A DNA stretch of 18,855 nucleotides from an uncultured Faecalibacterium sp. (GTDB lineage Bacteria; Bacillota; Clostridia; Oscillospirales; Ruminococcaceae): positions 1 through 18,855 of the forward strand of contig CAKSXW010000037.1 in the NCBI GenBank assembly GCA_934518555.1. The letters are read 5' to 3'. Both the position numbers and the translations under genes were made by a program. The notes under the pieces are model-generated. The model did no database searches and had not been told where the DNA came from. It saw only the letters and a program-made list of their open reading frames with translations. Within the stretch, counting starts at the first letter, position 1; each line of letters begins with the position of its first letter. Below, one piece after another: positions 1 to 6,797 of the stretch.

Positions 1-80
1 TCAACTTCACGGACGATGCCAAGACGGTCACCCGTGAGGAAGTGTTGGGTTCGAGTGCTGTGGACAATGCTCCACCATGA
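1..80 (+). CDS. C-terminal end of an unrecognised protein (5' truncated)
   Basis: An open frame enters from the left edge and stops at TGA 78-80, giving about 25 residues that end ...GSSAVDNAPP. It is hydrophilic, with no motif I can name. That it is a real gene end is supported by the perfect terminator palindrome overlapping the stop codon. No function can be assigned from this fragment. Confidence 0.55.
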   Translation, partial: NFTDDAKTVTREEVLGSSAVDNAPP

Positions 81-112
81 ACGCCCAAACCGATCGGTTT
101 GGGCGTTTTTCT
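80..112 (+). terminator. Intrinsic terminator of the upstream gene
   Basis: Positions 80-107 form a perfect 28-base palindrome (arms AACGCCCAAACC..., centre GATC), followed by a T-rich run at 106-112. It begins on the last base of the stop codon of the preceding gene. The T tract is only on the plus-strand side, so it works mainly for that gene. Confidence 0.9.
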
Positions 113-119
113 TGTGTGG

Positions 120-262
120 AGAATCAGGAACTCGAACAAGGCGGCTCTGACGACGCCAGTCGGCAGGCTAAGCAATCAGCCCGGTGGGCTGTTGCTTAGC
201 CTGCGGGTCCCAGCGGCTAGGAATGTCTACCGGGGATGCTGGGAGAATGTTGCAAGAGTCCT
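120..262 (+). ncRNA. Candidate structured non-coding RNA, multi-branched
   Basis: No convincing gene lies between 113 and 332. The sequence folds into nested helices read by eye. An outer helix pairs about 126-137 with 249-262, with bulges. A short hairpin GGCG/CGCC pairs 140-143 with 154-157. A very strong hairpin pairs 163-175 with 192-204 (13 pairs), then 177-182 with 186-191 (6 pairs), with a single bulged T at 176. A fourth helix pairs 208-214 with 238-244 (TCCCAGC/GCTGGGA). The nonamer AGAATCAGG occurs at 119-127 and again at 288-296, so the RNA may extend to the terminator at 333-373. I see no clear promoter. It could be a known Rfam family that I cannot recall by sequence (raiA and Clostridiales-1 are worth testing), or a 3' region or processed leader. 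Plus strand is inferred from the terminator order. Confidence 0.5.
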
Positions 263-332
263 CCGGTTTGGTTTTTCTCGTGGCAGAGAATCAGGGGCTT
301 CAGTCCCACCCGTTCCCCACCTGCTGACAAAC

Positions 333-373
333 AAAAAGCCAGACCCCTGCACATGGCAGGGGTCTGGCTTTTT
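333..373. terminator. Bidirectional intrinsic terminator
   Basis: A perfect 18-base-pair stem (333-350 with 356-373) with a 5-base loop, A-rich on the left arm and T-rich on the right. It can stop the minus-strand SDR gene, which ends at 396, and any plus-strand transcript from the candidate RNA at 120-262. Confidence 0.93.
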
Positions 374-395
374 TATGTAGGTCTTACACGCCGGA

Positions 396-1238
396 CTAGG
401 CGGAGAAGCCGCCGTCCACCGGCAGGCAGATGCCGGTGATAAAGCCGGCAGCATCGTTGTTCAGCAAAAACAGCAGGGCACCCACCAGGTCCTTTTCGCT
501 GTCGCCAAAGTGGCCCATGGGGGTGGCGGCCAGGATCTTTTTGGTGCGGTCTGTGGGGGTGCCGTCCTCGTGGAACAGCAGCCGGGCGTTCTGCTCGCTG
601 GCAAAAAAGCCCGGGGCAATGGCGTTGACCCGGATGCCCACCTTGCTGAAGTGGACCGCCAGCCACTGGGTAAAGTTTGTAACGGCGGCCTTGGAGCCGG
701 AGTAGGCAGGGATCTTGGTCAGGGGCAGGTAGGCGTTCATGCTGGAGATGTTCAGGATGTTGCAGCCTTCCCGGCCCACCATCTGACGGGCAAAGGCCTG
801 GGTGGGCAGCAGGGTGCCGATGAAGTTCAGGTTGAACACCATCTCCACGCCGCTTTCGTCCAGGTCAAAGAAGGTGACGGTGTCGCTGTCCAGGTCTCCC
901 AGCTCAAAATACTCTTTGTCGGTGTTGGCCCGGGGGTTGTTGCCGCCGGCACCGTTCACCAGGATATCGCAGGGGCCCAGGTCTGCCATCACATCCTCGG
1001 CCACCTGCAGGCAGTTGGCCTTGTTCATCACGTTGCAGGTGTAACCCTTGGCCACGCCGCCCTCGGCCTCGATCTCGTCGGCCAGCTCCTTCAGCTTTTC
1101 CATGTTGCGGCCCAGCAGCGCCACCTTGGCACCGGCCCGGGCCAAGGCCTTGGCAAAAATGGAGCACAGGGTGCCGCTGGCACCGGTGACCACCGCTACC
1201 TTGCCGGTAAGGTCGGTGTTCAGTACATTTTTCTTCAT
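396..1238 (-). CDS. uxuB: SDR-type D-mannonate oxidoreductase (fructuronate reductase)
   Basis: Short-chain dehydrogenase of 280 residues, probably reducing D-fructuronate to D-mannonate with NAD(P)H in the cytoplasm, the third step of glucuronate breakdown. Visible are an N-terminal Rossmann motif (T18-G19...G22-T-L-C25, where C25 replaces the usual third Gly, as I recall for the mannonate-oxidoreductase SDR subgroup), the NGAG motif at 95-98, catalytic S166, Y179 and K183 (YxxxK), an insertion after NGAGG at about 100-128, and the C-terminal PVDGGFSA. The start at 1238 is set by an AGGAGG site a few bases upstream; an open frame extends further 5' but lacks a ribosome site. It is divergent from the glucuronide symporter and shares its promoter element. 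Substrate is inferred from context and subgroup; a gluconate 5-dehydrogenase-like role is the alternative. Confidence 0.85.
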   Translation of the reverse strand: MKKNVLNTDLTGKVAVVTGASGTLCSIFAKALARAGAKVALLGRNMEKLKELADEIEAEGGVAKGYTCNVMNKANCLQVAEDVMADLGPCDILVNGAGGNNPRANTDKEYFELGDLDSDTVTFFDLDESGVEMVFNLNFIGTLLPTQAFARQMVGREGCNILNISSMNAYLPLTKIPAYSGSKAAVTNFTQWLAVHFSKVGIRVNAIAPGFFASEQNARLLFHEDGTPTDRTKKILAATPMGHFGDSEKDLVGALLFLLNNDAAGFITGICLPVDGGFSA

Positions 1239-1271
1239 AAGATCCTCCTTTTGATGGGGTTTGTTGGCACC

Positions 1272-1303
1272 AGTATACCAGAAACCACCCTGAAAAGGTA
1301 GAA
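1272..1303 (-). promoter_or_regulatory. Promoter of the SDR gene with shared upstream element
   Basis: On the minus strand an extended -10 (TGG-TATACT, -10 at 1277-1272) has no good -35. In its place is TTCTACCTTTTCAGGG starting at 1303, 26 bases before the -10. The same element sits at the same distance from the -10 of the symporter and beta-glucuronidase genes. A weak -35 replaced by a conserved site suggests an activator-dependent promoter. A 14-base inverted repeat, CTTATT-GT-AATAAG, lies just upstream at 1308-1321. Confidence 0.6.
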
Positions 1304-1330
1304 TGTTCTTATTGTAATAAGGAAAAAGTT

Positions 1331-1398
1331 GCGATTTTTTGTTGTGGAACAAGCACGGTGTTTTTGGACACTGAAAATCAGGAATCGTGCAAAATCGC
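1331..1398. promoter_or_regulatory. Nested inverted repeats in the divergent glucuronide promoter region
   Basis: GCGATTTT (1331-1338) is inverted at 1391-1398, and GCACG (1353-1357) is inverted at 1386-1390, giving a long imperfect palindrome. A small hairpin GTGT/ACAC (1358-1361, 1368-1371) lies inside. The hexamer AAAATC recurs at 1374, 1391, 1421 and 1445. The block lies between the two divergent promoters, so it is a plausible operator or DNA-loop site for the local AraC protein or for a general sugar regulator. No known operator consensus is recognised. Confidence 0.4.
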
Positions 1399-1426
1399 AA
1401 AAATGACCGTTTTTACCTTGAAAATC

Positions 1427-1458
1427 TTCTAACTCATCTTGGGCAAAATCAGTATGAT
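1427..1458 (+). promoter_or_regulatory. Promoter of the glucuronide symporter with shared element
   Basis: The -10 is TATGAT (1453-1458). The -35 is poor and is covered by TTCTAACTCATCTTGGG starting at 1427, 26 bases from the -10. This matches the elements before the SDR and beta-glucuronidase genes. The roughly 75-base leader that follows has an 8-pair hairpin (1488-1495 with 1501-1508) before the ribosome site. Confidence 0.6.
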
Positions 1459-1540
1459 AAAAGCATGACAAACACATACTGACTTGGGCTCCGCACGGCC
1501 TGCGGGGCAGAGCGAATGCAAAGAAGAAAAGGAGATCTTT

Positions 1541-2938
1541 ATGGCATCTGAAAGCAAGAATGCCCTGCGTCCTTTTGGCATGAAGGACAAGCTGGGCTAC
1601 ATGTTCGGTGACTTCGGCAACGACTTCACCTTCATCCTCTCGTCCCTGTTCCTGATGAAGTTCTACACCGACGTCATGGGCGTTTCCGCCGGTGTGGTGG
1701 GCATCGTCATGATGGCAGCCCGTATCGTGGACGCCTTTACCGATATTACCATGGGCCAGATCGTGGACCGCTGCAAGCCCACCAAGGACGGCAAGTTCCG
1801 CCCCTGGCTGAAGCGGATGTGCGGCCCGGTGGCCATTGCCTCCTTCCTGATCTTCCAGGCCGGTCTGGCTGGGATGCCTTACGGCTTCAAGGTGGCCTGG
1901 CTGGCAGTTACCTACATCCTGTGGGGCTCCATCTTCTACACCTCCATCAACATCCCCTACGGCTCTATGGCTTCTGCGGTTTCTCCGGAACCCAAGGACC
2001 GTGCCGAGCTGTCCACCTGGCGTACCATCGGCTCCAGCCTGGCCAGCCTGGTCATCGGCGTAGGCACCCCCATGATCGCCTACGTTACCGTGGACGGCAA
2101 GACCATGCTTTCCGGCTCTCGCATGACCATCATTGCCGGTGTGTTCTCCGTTTGCGCCATCCTCTGCTACCTGCTGTGCTTCAAGATGGTGGAGGAGCGT
2201 GTGCAGCTGACCACTAAGACCGAGAAGCTGGACTTCGGCACCCTGGTCAAGAGCATTGCCACCAACCGCTCCCTCATGGGCATCATCGCCGCTGCCCTGA
2301 TGCTGCTGCTGTCTCAGCTGACCATGAGCGGCATGAGCAGCTATGTGTACCCCAACTACTACGGCAGTGCCGCTGCACAGTCTCTGGCCAGCCTGGTGGG
2401 CATGGCAGGCACCCTGCTGATCTGCGCCCCCACCGCTGTTAAGCTCTCTCAGAAGTTCGGCAAAAAGGAGCTGGCTACTGCCGGTGCCATCGTGGGCGCA
2501 GTTGCCTACCTGCTGTGCTTCATCCTGCGTCCGGCTAACCCCTTCGTCTTTGTGGCCTTTGCCGCTGTGGCTACCGTCAGCATGGGCTACTTCAACACCG
2601 TGGTGTGGGCCATGATCACCGACGTCATCGACGACACCGAGGTCCGCACCGGCGTCCGGGAGGACGGCACCGTCTACTCGGTCTACTCCTTCGCCCGTAA
2701 GCTGGGCCAGGCCATTTCCTCCGGCCTCATCGGCGGCCTGCTGACCCTCATCGGCTACTCGGAGGCTACCGCCTTCGACCCTGCTGTCACCAGCAAAATC
2801 TTCAACCTGGCCTGCCTGGCACCCTTTGCCGGCTTTGTGGCCCTGGCTCTGATCCTGGTGTTCCTCTACCCCCTGAGCAAGGCACGGGTGGAGCAGAATG
2901 TTGCTACCCTGGCTGCACGCCGTGAGGGCAAAGAATAA
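1541..2938 (+). CDS. uidB: GPH-family glucuronide:cation symporter
   Basis: Integral membrane protein of 465 residues with about 12 hydrophobic helices. It belongs to the glycoside-pentoside-hexuronide:cation symporter family (MelB/UidB/YicJ type). Family marks are the N-terminal KLGYMFGDFGND, the helix II acidic pair D64 and D68 in ARIVDAFTDITMG (equivalent to the MelB cation-site aspartates), the loop GKFRPWLKR at 84-92, and the C-terminal ITDVIDDTEVRTG...SFARKLGQA. The start at 1541 has AAAGGAG upstream at a good distance; an upstream in-frame ATG lacks one. Glucuronide as substrate is inferred from the downstream beta-glucuronidase and the divergent mannonate oxidoreductase; the family alone also fits other glycosides. 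Confidence 0.88.
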   Translation: MASESKNALRPFGMKDKLGYMFGDFGNDFTFILSSLFLMKFYTDVMGVSAGVVGIVMMAARIVDAFTDITMGQIVDRCKPTKDGKFRPWLKRMCGPVAIASFLIFQAGLAGMPYGFKVAWLAVTYILWGSIFYTSINIPYGSMASAVSPEPKDRAELSTWRTIGSSLASLVIGVGTPMIAYVTVDGKTMLSGSRMTIIAGVFSVCAILCYLLCFKMVEERVQLTTKTEKLDFGTLVKSIATNRSLMGIIAAALMLLLSQLTMSGMSSYVYPNYYGSAAAQSLASLVGMAGTLLICAPTAVKLSQKFGKKELATAGAIVGAVAYLLCFILRPANPFVFVAFAAVATVSMGYFNTVVWAMITDVIDDTEVRTGVREDGTVYSVYSFARKLGQAISSGLIGGLLTLIGYSEATAFDPAVTSKIFNLACLAPFAGFVALALILVFLYPLSKARVEQNVATLAARREGKE

Positions 2939-2985
2939 GTCATCTTCTTCTCCAATAGAATTCTTTTCCAACCTCGCAAAGAACC

Positions 2986-3026
2986 AGCACTCTGCCGGAA
3001 CGGCCTCTGTTCCCCGGTAGGGTGCT
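2986..3026 (+). terminator. Hairpin between symporter and AraC genes, possible weak terminator
   Basis: Arms 2986-2998 and 3014-3026 can pair over 13 positions, including G-U pairs, around a 15-base loop. The following TTGTTCTCTCT is only moderately T-rich. It may lower read-through from the symporter into the regulator gene, or stabilise the symporter mRNA end. Confidence 0.4.
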
Positions 3027-3093
3027 TGTTCTCTCTGAACCATGGCGGTATACGGGGATCATAGAAACCGCCCCACGGGAAAGGAGCATGACC

Positions 3094-4305
3094 ATGCACG
3101 TTGATCCATTACAGGTCCTTAGCAAGTTGGCTGCCGTTTACAATATCCCTGCCTGCCGGGTCACCCCACCCTTTGAGGGGCTGGAGCATTTTGACTATGG
3201 CCTGCGAAAGGCCCTGGACCCGGAGTTTGACTGGCAGGAGTTTGGCTATACCCTGCTGAAGCACACCCCGGAGCAGGTGCTGCTGATCGCCGAGGGCACC
3301 TTTGAGCTGAAGTTTGCCCTGTTCCGTGTGCCGGACGAAAGGGATACCGTGTTTATGATCGGCCCCTGGACCGATGGCCCTCGCAGCGAAGATTCCCGGC
3401 AGTGGGTGCAAAAGAACCTGGGCCCCACAGGGGACGAGGCAGTGCAGGAATACTACAACGGGGTCCATATGCTTTCCGGCGACGATTTTGTGGCAGCCAT
3501 CTATGCGGTGGCGTCGGTGATGATGGGCCAGGAGGACCTGCGGACCCAGGCGGTGAAGGAATTTCTGCCCTTTATGTTCCAGCCGGATGTCCGGTACTTT
3601 ACGGAGCCCAGCTTTGAACGGGACATCCCCGTTGCCATGATCGAGCAGCGGTACCAGGTGGAAAACGAGATGCTGGAGGCAGTGGCCCGGGGAGACGACA
3701 CCGCCGCCATGCTCTGCATCCGCCAGTACAGCCGCTTTTCCCTGGGGGATCGGTTCATTGGCACCCTCTACCGGGAAAAGAGCCAGTTCATCATTATGAA
3801 CACCCTGCTGCGGAAGGCCATTGAGCAGAACGCCGTGCACCCTTTTTATGTGGACAAGATCTCCTCCAGCTATGCCCGGCGCATTGAGACCCTGACCACC
3901 ATAGAGGACATCCAGGCCATGGCCCAGCAGATGGTCCGGGATTACTGCGCCTATGTGCGCCGCTACTCCCTGAAGGGCTACTCTCCCACGGTGCAGAAGG
4001 TCATCAACCACATCAACCTGAACCTGTCGGAGCCCCACACCCTGAAAAGCCTTGCGGCTTTGTGCCACATCAGCCCCTCCTACCTTTCCTCCTTGTTCAA
4101 ACAGGAGACCGGCACCACTCTCATTGATTATATCAATACCCAACGGGTCAAGCGTGCCGCCCAGCTCCTTAGTTCCACCGACCGGTCCATCTCGGAGGTG
4201 GCAGAGGAAATGGGCATATTGGACGTAAATTACTTTGCCAAAATTTTCAAGCGTACCTTCGGCATGACCCCCACCCGATACCGCCGGGAACACCGGAAAA
4301 AGTAA
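3094..4305 (+). CDS. AraC-family transcriptional regulator of the glucuronide genes
   Basis: A 403-residue regulator. The C-terminal region, about 296-403, is an AraC DNA-binding domain with two helix-turn-helices: TLKSLAALCHISPSYLSSLFKQETG and, after it, SISEVAEEMGILDVNYFAKIFKRTFGMTPTRYR. The roughly 290-residue N-terminal part is not an obvious cupin and looks like a larger sensor region of mixed helix and strand; I cannot name its domain. Start chosen at 3094 because AAGGAG (3081-3086) sits 7 bases before it; an ATG at 3088 is too close to that site. It lies between the symporter and beta-glucuronidase genes, and both plus the SDR gene carry a common promoter element, so local activation in response to a glucuronide or glucuronate is the best guess. 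The ligand is not shown by the sequence. Confidence 0.88.
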   Translation: MHVDPLQVLSKLAAVYNIPACRVTPPFEGLEHFDYGLRKALDPEFDWQEFGYTLLKHTPEQVLLIAEGTFELKFALFRVPDERDTVFMIGPWTDGPRSEDSRQWVQKNLGPTGDEAVQEYYNGVHMLSGDDFVAAIYAVASVMMGQEDLRTQAVKEFLPFMFQPDVRYFTEPSFERDIPVAMIEQRYQVENEMLEAVARGDDTAAMLCIRQYSRFSLGDRFIGTLYREKSQFIIMNTLLRKAIEQNAVHPFYVDKISSSYARRIETLTTIEDIQAMAQQMVRDYCAYVRRYSLKGYSPTVQKVINHINLNLSEPHTLKSLAALCHISPSYLSSLFKQETGTTLIDYINTQRVKRAAQLLSSTDRSISEVAEEMGILDVNYFAKIFKRTFGMTPTRYRREHRKK

Positions 4306-4333
4306 AAAAATCTACGATTCCGACACAAAAATG

Positions 4334-4371
4334 TTCTATCGGTTCCAGGGTTTTCCATGCTAAAATAGCAT
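4334..4371 (+). promoter_or_regulatory. Promoter of the beta-glucuronidase gene with shared element and palindrome
   Basis: Extended -10 TGC-TAAAAT (-10 at 4361-4366) lies within the inverted repeat ATGCTA-AAA-TAGCAT (4357-4371). TTCTATCGGTTCCAGGG starts at 4334, 27 bases before the -10, in place of a -35. A looser upstream copy, TCTACGATTCC, begins at 4311 and could be a second half-site. The palindrome on the -10 could bind a repressor or simply be AT-rich promoter sequence. Confidence 0.6.
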
Positions 4372-4440
4372 CAGTAAAAGAAGATACCCGAACCCCTAAA
4401 CGATAGAAACAAAACAAGAAATAAGACAGGAGAATCTATC

Positions 4441-6681
4441 ATGCGAAAGATCATTTCCCTGAACGAGAACTGGACCCTGACCTTCCCCAAGGGGGAGCGT
4501 GCTGCCCAGGCTGTCACCCTGCCCCACACCTGGAATGCGGTGGACGGCATGGACGGCAACGGCAGCTATCTGCGGACCACCGGCGTGTACAGCCGTACCT
4601 TTAAAAAGCCGGAGCAGCCTCTGGCTGGGGGCCGGGTCTACGTGGAAGTGCTGGCAGCCTCTCTGGATGCTACCGTAAAGGTCAACGGCACCGTTGCCAC
4701 CACCCACGAGGGCGGCTTCTCCATCTTCCGGGCAGACATCACCGACCTGTGCCGCGAGGGCGACAACGAACTGACCATTGAGGTCAGCAACGAGGACACC
4801 CCCTCCATGTATCCTGCTTCCGCCGACTTTACCTTCTACGGCGGCCTGTACCGGGGCGTGAACCTGATTAGCGTGCCGGGCGCCCACTTTGACCTGGACT
4901 ACTACGGCGGCCCCGGCATCATGGTGACCCCCAAGCCCACCACCGACGGCGGTGCCACCTTTGAGATCCAGAGCTTCGTCACCAACCCTGACGACAGCTT
5001 TACCGTCATGTACAGCATCGAGGACCCCTACGGATGCGAGGTGGCCTCTGCGGTGCGGCCTGCGGACAGCACCGCTGTGACCATCTATGTGCCGGACGCT
5101 GAGCTGTGGAGCATGGACGAGCCCAACCTGTACACTGTGGTGGCCCGTCTCCAGCGCAACAATGAGGCCTACGACGAGGTCTACGCCAATGTGGGTGTCC
5201 GCAGCTACACCGTTACCCCGGACGGCGGCTTCTCCATCAACGGCGAGGCTACCCCCCTGCGTGGTGTTTCCCGTCACCAGGACAAGCTGTACAAGGGCAA
5301 CGCCCTGACGGTGGAGGACCACTACCAGGACGCTCAGATCATCAAGGAGCTGGGGGCCAACACCATCCGTCTGGCCCACTACCAGCACAGCCAGGACTTC
5401 TACGACGCCTGTGACGAGCTGGGCTTTGCCGTCTGGGCCGAGATCCCCTTTATCAGTGTGTTCAAGTCCGGCAAGGACGCCCACACCCACGTGATGGAGG
5501 AGATGAAGGAGCTGATCATCCAGAACTACAACCACCCCTCCATCCTGTTCTGGGGCATCTCCAACGAGATCCTCATTGGTGGCATCAGCCAGGAGCTGGT
5601 GGACACCCACCACGACCTGCAGAAGCTGTGCAAGGAGCTGGACCCCACCCGTCTGACCACCATTGCCCATGTTTCTCACACTCCCACCACCGGCCCCATG
5701 CATCGCATTACTGATGTGGAGAGCTACAACCACTACTTTGGCTGGTACGGCGGCAAGATCGAGCAGAACGGCCCCTGGCTGGATAAGTTCCACGCCGAGA
5801 ACCCGGATATCTGCCTGGGTGTCTCCGAGTACGGCTGCGAGGGCATCATCAACTGGCACAGCAATACCCCCCAGTGCAAGGACTACTCCGAGGAGTACCA
5901 GGCCTTGTACCACGAGTATATGGCTCAGGCCTTTGAGGACCGCCCCTGGATCTGGGCAAGCCACGTCTGGAATATGTTCGACTTTGGCTGTGCTGCCCGC
6001 AGCGAGGGCGGTGTGGCAGGCCGCAACAACAAGGGCCTGGTGACCATGGACCGTAAGACCCGGAAGGACAGCTTCTATGTCTACCAGGCCTACTGGGCAA
6101 AGGACCCCATGGTCCACATTGCTGGCCGCCGCCACGCACAGCGTGCCGGTGAGACCACCCAGGTGAAGGTGTACTCCAACCAGGACACTGTGACCCTGTA
6201 CTGCAACGGCAAGACTGTGGCTACCCAGACGGCACACCGGGTGTTCAAGTTCGAGGTGGCTCTGGAGGCTGGCTTCAACGTGCTGATGGCTGTGGCCGAC
6301 ACCGTGAAGGACAGCATCACCCTGGAAAAGGTGGACACGGAGCCTGCCTGCTACACCCTGCCGGAGTTCAACGAGCGTCAGGAGGGCGTGGCCAACTGGT
6401 TCAAGCAGATGGGCAGCATGGATCTGACCGCTCCCATGGAGTTCCCCGAGGGCTACTACAGCGTCAAGGACAGCCTGGAAGAACTGGCCAAGAACCAGGA
6501 GGCTTTTGCCATTGCCGCCAAGGCCGTGAAGCTGGCCAGCAACTTTGACATCAAGCCCGGCGAGGGAATGTGGGCCATGATGCAGAAGATGACCCCCGAG
6601 GCCATGGCCGGCATGATCTCCACCATGCCCGATGGCTTTATCGAGAGCCTGAACGCCCAGCTCATCAAGATCAAAAAGTAA
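4441..6681 (+). CDS. uidA: Beta-glucuronidase, glycoside hydrolase family 2
   Basis: A 746-residue retaining glycosidase that releases glucuronate from glucuronides; no signal peptide, so cytoplasmic. Domains in order: GH2 sugar-binding domain (about 1-175, with LPHTWN and YGGLYRGV), immunoglobulin-like domain (about 180-265), TIM barrel (about 270-570), then a DUF4982-like sandwich (about 575-650) and a methionine-rich helical tail to 746. Acid/base E376 is in W-G-I-S-N-E and nucleophile E463 in S-E-Y-G. N529 and K531 form the N-x-K motif that reads the glucuronate carboxylate in true beta-glucuronidases and argues against beta-galactosidase. The active-site loop after AEIP (about 330-350) is short, so it is not an E. 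coli-like long Loop 1 enzyme. A clear ribosome site, ACAGGAG, precedes the ATG. The symporter upstream fits import before cleavage. Long-tailed gut Firmicute enzymes are sometimes FMN-binding; not testable by eye. Confidence 0.93.
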   Translation: MRKIISLNENWTLTFPKGERAAQAVTLPHTWNAVDGMDGNGSYLRTTGVYSRTFKKPEQPLAGGRVYVEVLAASLDATVKVNGTVATTHEGGFSIFRADITDLCREGDNELTIEVSNEDTPSMYPASADFTFYGGLYRGVNLISVPGAHFDLDYYGGPGIMVTPKPTTDGGATFEIQSFVTNPDDSFTVMYSIEDPYGCEVASAVRPADSTAVTIYVPDAELWSMDEPNLYTVVARLQRNNEAYDEVYANVGVRSYTVTPDGGFSINGEATPLRGVSRHQDKLYKGNALTVEDHYQDAQIIKELGANTIRLAHYQHSQDFYDACDELGFAVWAEIPFISVFKSGKDAHTHVMEEMKELIIQNYNHPSILFWGISNEILIGGISQELVDTHHDLQKLCKELDPTRLTTIAHVSHTPTTGPMHRITDVESYNHYFGWYGGKIEQNGPWLDKFHAENPDICLGVSEYGCEGIINWHSNTPQCKDYSEEYQALYHEYMAQAFEDRPWIWASHVWNMFDFGCAARSEGGVAGRNNKGLVTMDRKTRKDSFYVYQAYWAKDPMVHIAGRRHAQRAGETTQVKVYSNQDTVTLYCNGKTVATQTAHRVFKFEVALEAGFNVLMAVADTVKDSITLEKVDTEPACYTLPEFNERQEGVANWFKQMGSMDLTAPMEFPEGYYSVKDSLEELAKNQEAFAIAAKAVKLASNFDIKPGEGMWAMMQKMTPEAMAGMISTMPDGFIESLNAQLIKIKK

Positions 6682-6745
6682 TTCCCTCCGTTTGAAGGGC
6701 TGGCCCACTGCAATGGGCTGCTGCCGATAAAAACGACCTCATACA

Positions 6746-6784
6746 AAAACCTCCCCGTGCGGCTTTACTGCACGGGGAGGTTTT
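6746..6784. terminator. Bidirectional intrinsic terminator between convergent genes
   Basis: A perfect 15-pair stem, 6746-6760 with 6770-6784 (AAAACCTCCCCGTGC arm), and a 9-base loop. A/T flanks allow termination of beta-glucuronidase (+) and of the secreted protein gene (-) that ends at 6798. Confidence 0.92.
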
Positions 6785-6797
6785 GCTTTGTGTAAGA

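Noticed and set aside
115..215. tRNA-like stretch (TCAGGAACTCGAAC) in the first intergenic region
   Set aside because: It only loosely resembles a T arm. No acceptor stem, anticodon arm or CCA end could be paired on either strand.
1235..3043. Long open frame on the minus strand opposite the symporter gene
   Set aside because: It has low-complexity H/G/Q/D-rich translation typical of the antisense of GC-rich genes, overlaps a clear symporter gene and the divergent promoter region, and has no ribosome site.
4396..6708. 770-codon open frame antisense to the beta-glucuronidase gene
   Set aside because: Repetitive V/G/L/H-rich translation with no family features, fully opposite a gene with intact catalytic motifs; a codon-bias artefact.
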